Source of the DNA: UBA1801 sp035353395
Lineage (GTDB): Bacteria > Acidobacteriota > Holophagae > Holophagales > Holophagaceae
Length of the DNA: 64,000 nt
NCBI GenBank assembly: GCA_035353395.1
Contig: DAOPZL010000006.1
Span: 22,329 to 86,328, forward strand
Direction: 5' to 3'
Shown: piece by piece, positions 54,115-62,724 of the stretch
How the letters are laid out: every line of letters begins with the position of its first letter
Position numbering within the stretch: the stretch's first letter is position 1
Position numbers and translations under genes: made by a program
Notes under the pieces: model-generated
Seen by the model: only the letters and a program-made list of their open reading frames with translations
What the model was told of the DNA's origin: nothing
Database searches by the model: none

Positions 54115-55806
54115 TCAGGCCTTGCGCGCGAGCAGGCTCTCGGCGTGCCGCCTGGCCTCGGGCCGGTCGGGGTGACCGGAGAGCAGCCTGGCCAGCTCCT
54201 GGACCCGGGTCTTGTCGTCCAGCCACGCCAGGTCGCTGCGGGTGCGCCCGGCCTTCGTGGACTTCCTGAGCAGGCCGTGGTGGTCGGCCTGGGCGGCCAC
54301 CTGGGCGAGGTGGGTCACGGCGAGCACCTGGTGCCTGCTCCCCAGCTCCTTGATGGCGGCTCCCACGGCGATGGCGGTCTCCCCGCCGATGCCCGCGTCC
54401 ACCTCGTCCAGCACCAGGGTCAGGTCCGCGGCGCGCCCTTCTTCCGCCGCGACGGCGCTGCCCATGAGGGCCAGCATCAGGCGGCTCAGCTCGCCGCCCG
54501 AGGCGATCTTCGCCAGGGGACGGAAGCCCTCGCCGGCATTGGATTCGATCCAGAAGGAGAGGGTGGAGAAGCCGGCCGGAGAGACGCGCACCGGCCGGCC
54601 GTGGTGGAGGACGGGGGACAGGGGATCCGCGGCCAAGGCCAGGCGGGCCTGGAGGATGGCCCCGGTCATGCCGAGCCTGGACAACCGCTGGTGGACGGCC
54701 TTCTCCAGGCGGGGGATCCGTTCCGCACGCCCGGCGTGCAGGGCCTCCGCCCGGAGCCTGTAGTCCTCCGCGGCCTTCTCCAGGCGGGCTTCGAGCGCGG
54801 AGATGGCCGTGTCCCCGGCCGCGAGGTTCGCCTGTTCCTGCCGCAGTTCGCCCAGGCGGGCGGGGAGCTCGTCGGGCTCGCACCGGTGCCGGCGCGCCAG
54901 CTTCTCGTAGTGCGCCAGCCGCGATTCCACCGCCTCGATGCGCTCGACCCCGTCCCGGGACCACAGGATGGCCTGGTCCCGGGAGGCGGCGAGCAGGTCC
55001 TCCAGCTCCAGCAGCACGGAGCGCAGTCGGTCCGCGTCTCCCTGGACATCCGGCAGGAACGAGGCAGCCCGGGCGAGGGCCCGCTGGGCCGTCTCGGCCT
55101 GGGGCTGCGCCGTCCGGAGGGCCTCCGCGGACTCCCGGAAGGCCTCTTCGAGCTGGGCCGCGTGGCGCAGGGGCTCCCGTTCCGCCCGCAGGGCGCTCCA
55201 CTCGCCGGGCTTCGGGGCGAGCCGGTCCAGGTCGGCCAGCTGTTCCGCGAGCCACTCCAGGCGCCGCTCCCGCTCGCTCTCCGACTTGCGCCTGGCCTTC
55301 AGGCAGGCCTCTGCCTCGCGCACGGCTTCCGCCGCCGCGGCCAGGTCCGGCTGGATGCCGAGCGTCTCGTCGAGGAGGGCGAGGTGCCGGTCCTCGGAAA
55401 GCAGGGACTGGTGGTCGTGCTGGCTGGTGAGCCGCATCCAGATCCGTCCGGCGTCCCTCAGGTCGCCCATGGCGCAGGCGGCGCCGTTGATCCATCCCCG
55501 GGATCGGTTGTGGCTCCCCACCTCGCGGCGCAGGACGACGGGCTGCTCCTCGGGCAGGCCCCGTTCCGCCAGGAAGGCGGCCCAGGCCTCGAAGTTCCCC
55601 TCGACCAGGGCTTCCACCACCGCCCGGTCGGCCCCCGTTCGGACGAGTTCGGCGTCGCTGCGGACGCCCACCAGCAGGGAGAGGGCGTCCACCAGCAGCG
55701 ACTTGCCCGCGCCCGTCTCGCCGGTGAGCACCGTAAAGCCCTCCGCGAGATCGAGGGCGAGGTCTTCCACCAGGGCGAGGTTCTGGATGCGGAGGGAGGT
55801 CAGCAC
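54115..55806 (-). CDS. recN: DNA repair protein RecN
   Basis: A 563-residue SMC-like ATPase for double-strand break repair. Walker A GETGAGKSLL is near residues 28-37, a long Glu/Arg/Ala-rich coiled coil fills the middle, and the ABC signature IASGGELSRLMLA and Walker B LVLDEVDAGIGGE close the head. The start GTG 55806 (VLTSLRIQNLALVED) matches the family N-terminus. It lies convergent with the LysR gene by 10 bp and shares a 385-bp spacer with the methionine operon. Confidence 0.95.
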   Translation of the reverse strand: MLTSLRIQNLALVEDLALDLAEGFTVLTGETGAGKSLLVDALSLLVGVRSDAELVRTGADRAVVEALVEGNFEAWAAFLAERGLPEEQPVVLRREVGSHNRSRGWINGAACAMGDLRDAGRIWMRLTSQHDHQSLLSEDRHLALLDETLGIQPDLAAAAEAVREAEACLKARRKSESERERRLEWLAEQLADLDRLAPKPGEWSALRAEREPLRHAAQLEEAFRESAEALRTAQPQAETAQRALARAASFLPDVQGDADRLRSVLLELEDLLAASRDQAILWSRDGVERIEAVESRLAHYEKLARRHRCEPDELPARLGELRQEQANLAAGDTAISALEARLEKAAEDYRLRAEALHAGRAERIPRLEKAVHQRLSRLGMTGAILQARLALAADPLSPVLHHGRPVRVSPAGFSTLSFWIESNAGEGFRPLAKIASGGELSRLMLALMGSAVAAEEGRAADLTLVLDEVDAGIGGETAIAVGAAIKELGSRHQVLAVTHLAQVAAQADHHGLLRKSTKAGRTRSDLAWLDDKTRVQELARLLSGHPDRPEARRHAESLLARKA

Positions 55807-55949
55807 AGGTACCAGACTAGCCGAGGCGGGACGGGAAGGGATGCCCCCCGGGGAACCGTCCGGCCGTCCTCGGCCCGTGTCGCCCGCCTTGACTGTCAAG
55901 GCTTCCGGCCCCATCCTGAAGTTCCTGGTTCTTTGTCAGTTCCATAGCG

Positions 55950-56071
55950 CGATATCCAGAAAGGTGGAGGGATGGGCCCTGTGAAACCTTGGCAACCTGC
56001 CTGCGACTGCAGGCCCTGGTGCCAATTCCCGCCGGAAGCTGCCGACTGCAGCCCCGGAGAGATGACGAGCT
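55950..56071 (+). promoter_or_regulatory. SAM-I (S-box) riboswitch
   Basis: Conserved blocks appear in order: AGAAAGGTGGAGGGA (kink-turn and P2 side), TGGGCCCTGTGAAACC, TTGGCAACC, a P3 hairpin, then GGTGCCAATTCC and a P4 stem, ending with GAGAGATGA near P1's 3' strand. SAM-I riboswitches bind S-adenosylmethionine and switch off methionine genes. TTGACT at 55889, part of a perfect 11-bp palindrome (55889-55899), may be near the promoter. The expression platform (56072-56191) could act at transcription or translation; no strong T-tract terminator is seen. Confidence 0.93.
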
Positions 56072-56122
56072 GAGTTCGAACGACAAGAGTCGATCATTTC
56101 ACGAGGAATCCTGTATTTCCCC

Positions 56123-56142
56123 GGCCTTCCGCAAGGATGGCC
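56123..56142 (+). promoter_or_regulatory. GCAA-tetraloop hairpin in the expression platform
   Basis: GGCC-T-TCC, loop GCAA, GGA-T-GGCC (56123-56142) has two paired segments and a T-T mismatch. The AAGGA inside it could be a ribosome binding site hidden by the hairpin, which would fit translational control by the SAM riboswitch if the ATG at 56153 were used. Confidence 0.45.
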
Positions 56143-56191
56143 CCCGGCGCGCATGGTCCTGACGAAAGCCCCTCACAAGATAGGCCTTGTC

Positions 56192-58072
56192 ATGACCTCC
56201 CGATTCAAAGAAGCCCTCGATTCCGGACAGCGGTTCCTGTTCGACGGATCCACCCCGACCGTGCTCTACGAGCGCGGCGTCTTCATCAACCGCTCCTTCG
56301 ACGAGGCGAACCTCGTCTCTCCGGAGCTGGTCCTGGAGATCCACCAGGAGTTCCGCAGCGCAGGGGCCCAGATCCTGACCACCAACACCTGGGCCGCCAA
56401 CCGGCTGAAGCTCCAGGGCTACGGGCTGGCGGAGCGCATGCTGGAGATCAACAGGAACGGCGCGCGCCTGGCCCGTCAGGCGGCCGGGGACGGCGGGGTC
56501 TGGGTGGCCGGATGCATCGGTCCGCTCGGCGTGCGCATCGAGCCCTGGGGCCCCACCTCCTTCGACGAGGCGAGGGGGTTCTTCGCGGAGCAGGTCGGGG
56601 CCCTCCTGGAAGGCGGGGTGGATCTCTTCGTGCTGGAGTCCTTCGAGGACCTCAACGAGACGCAGCAGGCCATCCTGGCGGTCAAGGAGGTGTGCGGCCT
56701 GCCCATCGTGGCCATGATGACCCCCAACGACGAAGGGCAGACCCTCTTCGGCACGGAGCCCGAGTGGTACATCCGCAAGCTTGCGGAATGGGGCGCCGAC
56801 ATGGTCGGGGTGAACGGGGGCAATGGGCCGGCCACCCTCCTGGACCTGCTCAAGCGCTTCAAGGCGGTCACGGACCGGCCCCTCATCCTGCAACCCAGCG
56901 CCGGCTCCCCTCGGCTGGTGGACGGGCGCCTGCTCTACATGGCCAGCCCGGAATACCTGGGAGAGTTCGCCCGGCAGGCCTTCCAGCTCGGCGCGGCGGC
57001 GGTGGGAGGGTGTGCCGGCACCACGCCGGCCCATGTCAGGTCCATGCGCGGCGCCTTCGCCCAGGAACGCGCCTTCGAGGAATCCCGCCCCGAGATCGTC
57101 GAACTGGAGCAGGGAACCCCCGCCGCCGACGTCCCCTTCCCCGAGCGGAGCAGCCTGAGCGGCAAGCTGGCGGGGGGGCGGTTCGTCACGACCGTGGAGC
57201 TGGTGCCTCCCAAGGGGACGAGCCCCGACAGGCTCCTGGGCCAGGCGGAACGCTGCTGGGAACTGGGGGTGGACGCCATCAACGTGCCGGACGGCCCCCG
57301 GGCCATGGCCCGCATGTCCGCCCTGGCCACCGCCTGCCTCATCGAGAAGCAGACCGGCCTGGAGACGATCATGCACTTCGCCTGCCGGGACCGGAACCTC
57401 CTCGGCATGCAGAGCGACCTCCTGGGCGCGGCCGCGCTGGGCCTGAGGAACCTGCTGGCCATCACCGGCGACCCGCCGAAGCTGGGACCCTATCCCAAGG
57501 CCACGGCGGTCTTCGACGTGGACTCGATCGGCCTGGTGAACATCATCAGCCGCCTGAATTCCGGGAAGGACCTGGGGGGCTCCCCCATCGGGGCTTCGAC
57601 CGCCTTCAGCGTCGGCGTGGGAGCCAATCCCGTGGCCATCGACCTGGAGCGGGAGAAGTCCCGCTTCCGCTACAAGGTCGAGGCGGGCGCCGACTGGGCC
57701 ATGACCCAGCCGGTCTTCGCCCCCGACACCCTCTTCAGGTTCCTGGAGTTCGCAGGGCAGTTCGGAATTCCGTTCATCGCCGGGATCTGGCCCCTAAAGA
57801 GCCTGCGCAACGCGCAGTTCATGGCCAACGAGGTGCCCGGCGTCTATGTGCCGAAGGGGGTCCTGGAACGCATGGCCAAGTACGGCGCGGCCGAGGACCA
57901 GCTGAAGGAAGGGCTCGACATCGCCGGCGAGATCATCGCCGCCGTGAAGTCCAGCGTCCAGGGCCTCCAGGTCTCCGTGCCCATGGGCCAGGTCGAGGTC
58001 CTGCAAGGCCTCTTCGACCTGGCCGGCTGCGCCCCGCGGAGCCAGGCTTCGGAGCCCATGGGAGGGGCCTGA
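56192..58072 (+). CDS. Methylenetetrahydrofolate reductase fused to a degenerate homocysteine S-methyltransferase domain
   Basis: A 626-residue YitJ-type fusion. Residues about 1-285 are a homocysteine S-methyltransferase domain, 315-600 a MetF-type 5,10-methylenetetrahydrofolate reductase (TVELVPPKGTS, TIMHFACRDRN, ITGDPPKLG, MTQPVF). In the first domain two of three zinc ligands are absent: the usual GVNC reads GVNG (residue 209) and the usual GGCC reads GGCA (C274, A275). The DGAMGT block is also changed to DGSTPT. The start is ATG 56192; ATG 56153 is in frame but has no well-placed binding site. Its stop overlaps the ferredoxin start by one base. Confidence 0.93.
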   Translation: MTSRFKEALDSGQRFLFDGSTPTVLYERGVFINRSFDEANLVSPELVLEIHQEFRSAGAQILTTNTWAANRLKLQGYGLAERMLEINRNGARLARQAAGDGGVWVAGCIGPLGVRIEPWGPTSFDEARGFFAEQVGALLEGGVDLFVLESFEDLNETQQAILAVKEVCGLPIVAMMTPNDEGQTLFGTEPEWYIRKLAEWGADMVGVNGGNGPATLLDLLKRFKAVTDRPLILQPSAGSPRLVDGRLLYMASPEYLGEFARQAFQLGAAAVGGCAGTTPAHVRSMRGAFAQERAFEESRPEIVELEQGTPAADVPFPERSSLSGKLAGGRFVTTVELVPPKGTSPDRLLGQAERCWELGVDAINVPDGPRAMARMSALATACLIEKQTGLETIMHFACRDRNLLGMQSDLLGAAALGLRNLLAITGDPPKLGPYPKATAVFDVDSIGLVNIISRLNSGKDLGGSPIGASTAFSVGVGANPVAIDLEREKSRFRYKVEAGADWAMTQPVFAPDTLFRFLEFAGQFGIPFIAGIWPLKSLRNAQFMANEVPGVYVPKGVLERMAKYGAAEDQLKEGLDIAGEIIAAVKSSVQGLQVSVPMGQVEVLQGLFDLAGCAPRSQASEPMGGA

Positions 58073-58368
58073 TGGCGGGTGCGAAGGTCCATTTCCTGGC
58101 GGAGGGCCTGCTGGTGGCAGCGCCGGTAGGCGCCTCGCTGCGCGACGTGGCGGAGAGGAGCGGCGCGGACATCCCCTTCGGGTGCCGCTCGGGTTCCTGC
58201 GGCACCTGCCGGGTACGGGTGGTCCGCGGGCTCGGGGCCTGCTCCCCCATGACCGCCGAGGAACGTGATTTCCTCGCGGGGCTGGGGGCGCCGGCCGACC
58301 ACCGCCTGGCCTGCCGGGTGGCGGTGCGGGGGGACGTCGACATCGAATACCTGGGGACGGAATCATGA
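58072..58368 (+). CDS. 2Fe-2S ferredoxin
   Basis: A 98-residue plant-type ferredoxin. The cluster-binding cysteines are in GCRSGSCGTCRV (C-x4-C-x2-C) with the fourth Cys in LACRVAV near residue 83. The ATG at 58072 overlaps the reductase stop (TGATG), and its own stop overlaps the metH start (ATGA). Placement between a methylenetetrahydrofolate reductase and cobalamin-dependent methionine synthase suggests it gives electrons to one of them: the MTHFR flavin, or the reactivation of oxidised cobalamin in MetH. Which is inferred. Confidence 0.92.
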   Translation: MAGAKVHFLAEGLLVAAPVGASLRDVAERSGADIPFGCRSGSCGTCRVRVVRGLGACSPMTAEERDFLAGLGAPADHRLACRVAVRGDVDIEYLGTES

Positions 58369-61300
58369 CGACGCTGACCTCCCACCTCAAGGAACGCGTG
58401 CTCCTCCTGGACGGGGGCCTGGGGACCCAGATCATCGCGCGGAAGCCCACGGTGGACGACTTCGGGGGCGCCCGCTTCGAAGGCTGCATGGAGCTGCTCA
58501 CCGAGCGCCGACCGGACTGGATCCGAGCCATCCACGGGGCCTATCTCGACGCCGGGGCTGACGCGGTCGAGACCAACACCTTCGGCTGCAACGAAGTGGT
58601 CCTGGGCGAATTCGGGCTGGCCCATCGCGTGGAGGAGCTCAACATCCAGGCGGTTCGTCTCGCCCGGGAGGTGGCCCGCGACTACGACCGCCCCAGGTAC
58701 GTGATCGGTTCCGCGGGGCCCGGCACCAAACTCGTGACCCTCGGGCACATCGGACGGGATGCCCTCTACCGCTCCTATCTCGCGCAGATGAGGGGACTGC
58801 TGAAGGGCGGCGCGGATGCCGTCCTCATCGAGACCTGCCAGGACCTGGGGCAGATCAAGATCGCCGTCCGGGCCGCCAGGGACGCCATGGCCGAGCTCGG
58901 GACCGAACGGCCCATCTGGGTGCAGGTGACCGTGGAGACCAGCGGGACCCTGCTCCTGGGGACGGACATCGCCGCCGTGATCTCCACCCTGGAGATGCTC
59001 GACGTGGACGTGCTGGGGCTCAACTGCGGCACGGGGCCCGACGAGATGCACGCGCCCCTGGCCGTACTGGCGGAGAGTTCGCCCTTCGATCTCAGCTGCC
59101 TGCCCAACGCCGGCCTGCCCGTGAACGAGAACGGCCGGCTGGTCTACGACCTCTCTCCCGAGGCCTTCGCGGAGAAGGTGGCCCATGCCGCCAAGGAGTT
59201 CAGCCTGAACATCGTCGGAGGGTGCTGCGGCACCACCCCCGACCACATCCGGGCCCTGCGGGGGAAGCTCTCCAACTGGAACGTGACGCATCGGACCCCC
59301 TCCCTCGACCGGTCGGCGACCAGCCTCTACCAGGCCGTCAGCCTGCGGCAGGACCCTCGTCCGCTCATCGTGGGCGAGCGCACCAACGCCAACGGCTCGA
59401 AGCTCTTCCGGGACCTGCTCGCCAAGGAGGACTTCGAAGGGCTCGTGGGCATCGCCAAGTCCCAGCAGCGCGAGGGCGCCCACATGCTGGACGTGTGCGT
59501 GGCCTATGTCGGGCGGGACGAGGTCCGGGACATGGAGGAATACCTGGGCCGACTGGTCACCCAGACGACGCTGCCCCTCATGATCGACGCCACCGAGATC
59601 CCGGTCCTCGAGCGCGCCCTCCAGGTGGCTCCCGGCAAGTGCATCGTGAACTCCATCAACTTCGAGGACGGGGAGGGCAGGGCCCGGAAGGTGCTCGACC
59701 TGTGCCGGACCTACGGCGCGGCGGTGGTGGGGCTCACCATCGACGAAGCGGGCATGGCGAGGACGGCGGAGCGGAAGCTGGCGGTGGCCCAGCGGCTGTT
59801 CGACCTGGTGGTGACGGAGTACGGCTTCAACCCTTCGGACCTCATCATCGATCCCCTGACCTTCACCCTCGGCAGCGGCGACGAGGCCTCCCGGGGCCTG
59901 GCCGTGGAGACGCTGGAGGCCATCCGGGCCATCAAGCGTCGCTTCCACGGCACCCTCACCATGCTCGGCGTGAGCAACGTGAGCTTCGGCCTGAAGCCTT
60001 CGGCCCGCCACGTCCTGAACGCGCTGATGCTCTATCACGGCGTCCAGGCGGGCCTGGACCTGGCCATCTTCAACGCCTCGAAGGTCATTCCCGTCGCGAG
60101 GATCCCGGAGGCCCAGCGCAAGGCCGCCGAGGATCTCCTCTTCGACCGCCGGACGGAGGACTACGATCCGCTCAAGGCCGTCCTGGATCTCTTCGGCACC
60201 CCGGGTGCTGAACAAGCTCCGGACGACGCCGGGGCGCTTTCTCCCGAGGAGCGGCTCCGGCGCGACATCCTGGACGGCGAGAAGCAGCGCGTCCCCGCCG
60301 ACGTCGACGCGGCCCTGGGAGACCACGATCCCCTGTTCCTCGTCAACGAGGTGCTGCTGGGCGCCATGAAGGAGGTCGGGAAGCGCTTCGCCGCGGGCGA
60401 GATGCAGCTGCCCTTCGTGCTGGAGAGCGCCGAGGCCATGAAGGCCGCCGTCCGGCACCTCGGCCCCCACCTGCCCAGGGAGGCCGCCGCGGCCAGGGGC
60501 CGGGCGATCCTGGCGACGGTGAAGGGGGACGTCCACGACATCGGGAAGAACCTGGTGGAGATCATCCTCTCCAACAACGGTTTCGAGGTGGAGAACCTCG
60601 GCATCAAACAGACCGTGGAGGCCATCATGGACGCCCACGCGCGGAAGCCCGCGGACGCCATCGGCATGTCGGGCCTCCTGGTCAAGTCGACGGCCGTCAT
60701 GCGTGAGAACCTGGTGCAGATGGCGGAGCGCGGCCTGACGGTCCCGGTGCTGCTCGGGGGCGCCGCCCTCACCCAGGACTACGTGGAGAACGAGTGCCAG
60801 CCGGTCTACCCGGGCGCCGTGCTCTACGCGCAGGACGCCTTCGCGGGGCTGCGCCACCTCCACGCGATCACTTCCGGGGAGCCTCTGGCCCGGCCCGTGT
60901 CGGCGGCGCCCGGCGAACCCGCCATCACGGTGCTGAAGCGGGGGCAGGGGGCGGTGGAGCTCACGCCGCAAGGCCGCAGCCCGTGGGTTCATCCCGAGCC
61001 GGCCGTGCCCGAGCCCCCCTTCTGGGGCGTGCGCGAGGCGCGGCATTCCGTCGAGGAGCTGTTCCAGTTCCTCGACCGTTTCGTGGTGATCCGGAACCGC
61101 TGGTCCTTCACCCAGGGGCGGCTCTCCGACGAGGTCTTCGAGGCCATCCTGCGCGAGAAGGCGGAGCCTGTCCTGGCGCGCTGGAAGGAGACGCTCCTGC
61201 GGGAGCCCCTGCTGAGGCCCAGGGCCCTCTACGGCTACTTCCCGGTGCAGTCCGCCGGGGATTTCCTGAAGATCCACGACCCCTCCCGGTCCCGGATCCT

Positions 61301-61793
61301 GGCCACCCTCCGTTTCCCGCGGCAGGCCGCCGGACGGCGCCTGTGCGTCGCCGACTTCTTCGCTCCGGAGGCCGGCGGGCGGTTCGACGTCCTTCCCCTG
61401 CAGCTGGTGACCCTCGGGGCGGAGGCCGCGCAGCACACGGCGAGCCTGTACGAGGCCGATCGCTACGCGGACTATTTCTACTTCCACGGCCTGGCCACGG
61501 AGCTCACGGAAGCCTACGCCGAGCTGCTGCACGCGAGGATCCGCCGGGAACTCGGCATCCACGGGAAGGACGCGAAGGAACTGCGCCAGCTGTTCAGCCA
61601 GGGCTACCAGGGATCCCGCTATTCCTTCGGGTATCCCGCCTGCCCGGAACTCGAGGGCAACGGACCGCTCCTGGAACTGCTCGGAGGCGCCTCCATCGGC
61701 GTGGAACTCGGCGAGACCTGGCAGATGGTGCCCGAGTACACGACGTCGGCACTGGTAGCCTGGCATCCCCAGGCCCGCTACTTCGCGGTGTGA
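58365..61793 (+). CDS. metH: Cobalamin-dependent methionine synthase
   Basis: Transfers methyl from 5-methyltetrahydrofolate to homocysteine. The 1,142-residue protein has all four modules: homocysteine domain (1-~320) with zinc Cys221 in GLNCGTGP and Cys287-Cys288 in GGCCGTTP; folate domain (~330-600, VGERTNANGSKLF); cobalamin domain (~620-870) with the cobalt-ligand His in GDVHDIGKN; and the reactivation domain (~890-1142) with the AdoMet motif RYSFGY. E. coli MetH is 1,227 residues. The start ATG 58365 overlaps the ferredoxin stop. It is the last gene of the SAM-riboswitch operon. Confidence 0.97.
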   Translation: MTTLTSHLKERVLLLDGGLGTQIIARKPTVDDFGGARFEGCMELLTERRPDWIRAIHGAYLDAGADAVETNTFGCNEVVLGEFGLAHRVEELNIQAVRLAREVARDYDRPRYVIGSAGPGTKLVTLGHIGRDALYRSYLAQMRGLLKGGADAVLIETCQDLGQIKIAVRAARDAMAELGTERPIWVQVTVETSGTLLLGTDIAAVISTLEMLDVDVLGLNCGTGPDEMHAPLAVLAESSPFDLSCLPNAGLPVNENGRLVYDLSPEAFAEKVAHAAKEFSLNIVGGCCGTTPDHIRALRGKLSNWNVTHRTPSLDRSATSLYQAVSLRQDPRPLIVGERTNANGSKLFRDLLAKEDFEGLVGIAKSQQREGAHMLDVCVAYVGRDEVRDMEEYLGRLVTQTTLPLMIDATEIPVLERALQVAPGKCIVNSINFEDGEGRARKVLDLCRTYGAAVVGLTIDEAGMARTAERKLAVAQRLFDLVVTEYGFNPSDLIIDPLTFTLGSGDEASRGLAVETLEAIRAIKRRFHGTLTMLGVSNVSFGLKPSARHVLNALMLYHGVQAGLDLAIFNASKVIPVARIPEAQRKAAEDLLFDRRTEDYDPLKAVLDLFGTPGAEQAPDDAGALSPEERLRRDILDGEKQRVPADVDAALGDHDPLFLVNEVLLGAMKEVGKRFAAGEMQLPFVLESAEAMKAAVRHLGPHLPREAAAARGRAILATVKGDVHDIGKNLVEIILSNNGFEVENLGIKQTVEAIMDAHARKPADAIGMSGLLVKSTAVMRENLVQMAERGLTVPVLLGGAALTQDYVENECQPVYPGAVLYAQDAFAGLRHLHAITSGEPLARPVSAAPGEPAITVLKRGQGAVELTPQGRSPWVHPEPAVPEPPFWGVREARHSVEELFQFLDRFVVIRNRWSFTQGRLSDEVFEAILREKAEPVLARWKETLLREPLLRPRALYGYFPVQSAGDFLKIHDPSRSRILATLRFPRQAAGRRLCVADFFAPEAGGRFDVLPLQLVTLGAEAAQHTASLYEADRYADYFYFHGLATELTEAYAELLHARIRRELGIHGKDAKELRQLFSQGYQGSRYSFGYPACPELEGNGPLLELLGGASIGVELGETWQMVPEYTTSALVAWHPQARYFAV

Positions 61794-61811
61794 CGCTTCC
61801 CTGAGTCGGCG

Positions 61812-62021
61812 TCAGTGCTGTTTCAGCAGCCATTCCACCAGCCGCTGGTGGAACCGTTCCGGGTCCTTGAGATCCCCGCGGCAGAGGCGAGGCGGATGGT
61901 CCGGTTCGCATTCCAGCAAGGCGGTGCACGAATTCGACGTGTTCGAGCGGACGAGCGTGCAGAACATGCCCCGGGAAGAAGCGCCGAAGGATTTTCTGGC
62001 TTTCCGGTCAAGGGCGGTCAT
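61812..62021 (-). CDS. Small hypothetical protein, 69 residues
   Basis: Too short for most gene callers. Its ATG at 62021 has a near-perfect ribosome binding site, CCGGAGG with five bases of spacing, which is the reason for calling it. The product (MTALDRKARKSF... WLLKQH) is basic, with three Cys (CTL, CTALLEC) and a C-terminal amphipathic helix. No family was recognised. It lies convergent with metH, 18 bp past its stop, in an otherwise open spacer, and diverges from the uracil-DNA-glycosylase-like gene. A second small frame on the plus strand lacks a binding site. Confidence 0.55.
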   Translation of the reverse strand: MTALDRKARKSFGASSRGMFCTLVRSNTSNSCTALLECEPDHPPRLCRGDLKDPERFHQRLVEWLLKQH

Positions 62022-62077
62022 GCAGCCTCCGGAAAATAGGTACAGGTAAAAAGATAAGCCTTTGGCAAACTGATGCC

Positions 62078-62680
62078 ATGACCCGCATTCTCCAAGCCCC
62101 CGTCGAAGCCCTGTTCCCGCCTGCCGGAGACGTGCAGGTGATGCTCTACGGCGAAGCCCCCGGCCCCTTGGGGGCGGATAAAAGCGGCATACCTTTCTGG
62201 GGAGACCGAGCCGGAAAATCCGTCTTTCGCGCCCTCGAGTCTGCGGGCCTGGCCGAGGTTCCTTCCGAAGCCTATGCGGACTGGGGAGGGGAAAGGTTCA
62301 AATCGCTAGGGTTGATGCCGATCCTGCGGCGGGCGGCCCTCAGCAACGCCTTCCCGTCCTGTCCGACCCGGGACGGCCGGACCTTCCGGGCTCCCACGGA
62401 CGCGGAACTGAAGCATCCGGCGAACCTGGCCCGCCTGGAGCGGGAATTGCGGGAGGGGGCGGGCCGGTGCCCTCGTCCGCTGCGGGTCGTCGCCCTGGGG
62501 CGGCGGGCCGCGTGGATCCTGCGGCGCCTCGAGCCTGAGCTGGGCTTCGAGCTGCGCGAACTGCCCCATCCCTCGGCCCAGGGGCTGCTGCAGGCCGCGC
62601 CGGGGAAGGGGAAGGGCATGAAGCTGGCCGACCTCCAGGCGGCCTGGGAGGCAAATTTGCGGGAACTCCTGGCGTCCTGA
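62078..62680 (+). CDS. Uracil-DNA glycosylase-like protein
   Basis: A 200-residue protein of the uracil-DNA glycosylase superfamily. The first motif VMLYGEAPGPLGADKSGIPF (residues about 21-40) resembles the family-4/5 G-E-A-P-G block, and ELPHPSAQG near the C-terminus fits the H-P-S catalytic loop. The four Cys of the Fe-S enzymes (family 4 and 5) are absent, so this may be a UdgX-like or divergent member without a cluster. It starts at ATG 62078 beside a GATAAG-rich spacer shared with the small gene. Confidence 0.7.
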   Translation: MTRILQAPVEALFPPAGDVQVMLYGEAPGPLGADKSGIPFWGDRAGKSVFRALESAGLAEVPSEAYADWGGERFKSLGLMPILRRAALSNAFPSCPTRDGRTFRAPTDAELKHPANLARLERELREGAGRCPRPLRVVALGRRAAWILRRLEPELGFELRELPHPSAQGLLQAAPGKGKGMKLADLQAAWEANLRELLAS

Positions 62681-62724
62681 CGCCAACTGATAGTTGTCGG
62701 ACGGTTTTCCAGGAGATGTGGACG

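Noticed and set aside
56137..58368. Open frame of 743 codons ending in the ferredoxin
   Set aside because: Upstream of 58072 it is a shadow of the reductase; the ferredoxin has its own overlapping start.
61815..62039. 74-codon plus-strand frame after metH
   Set aside because: No ribosome binding site; the opposite-strand frame has an excellent one.
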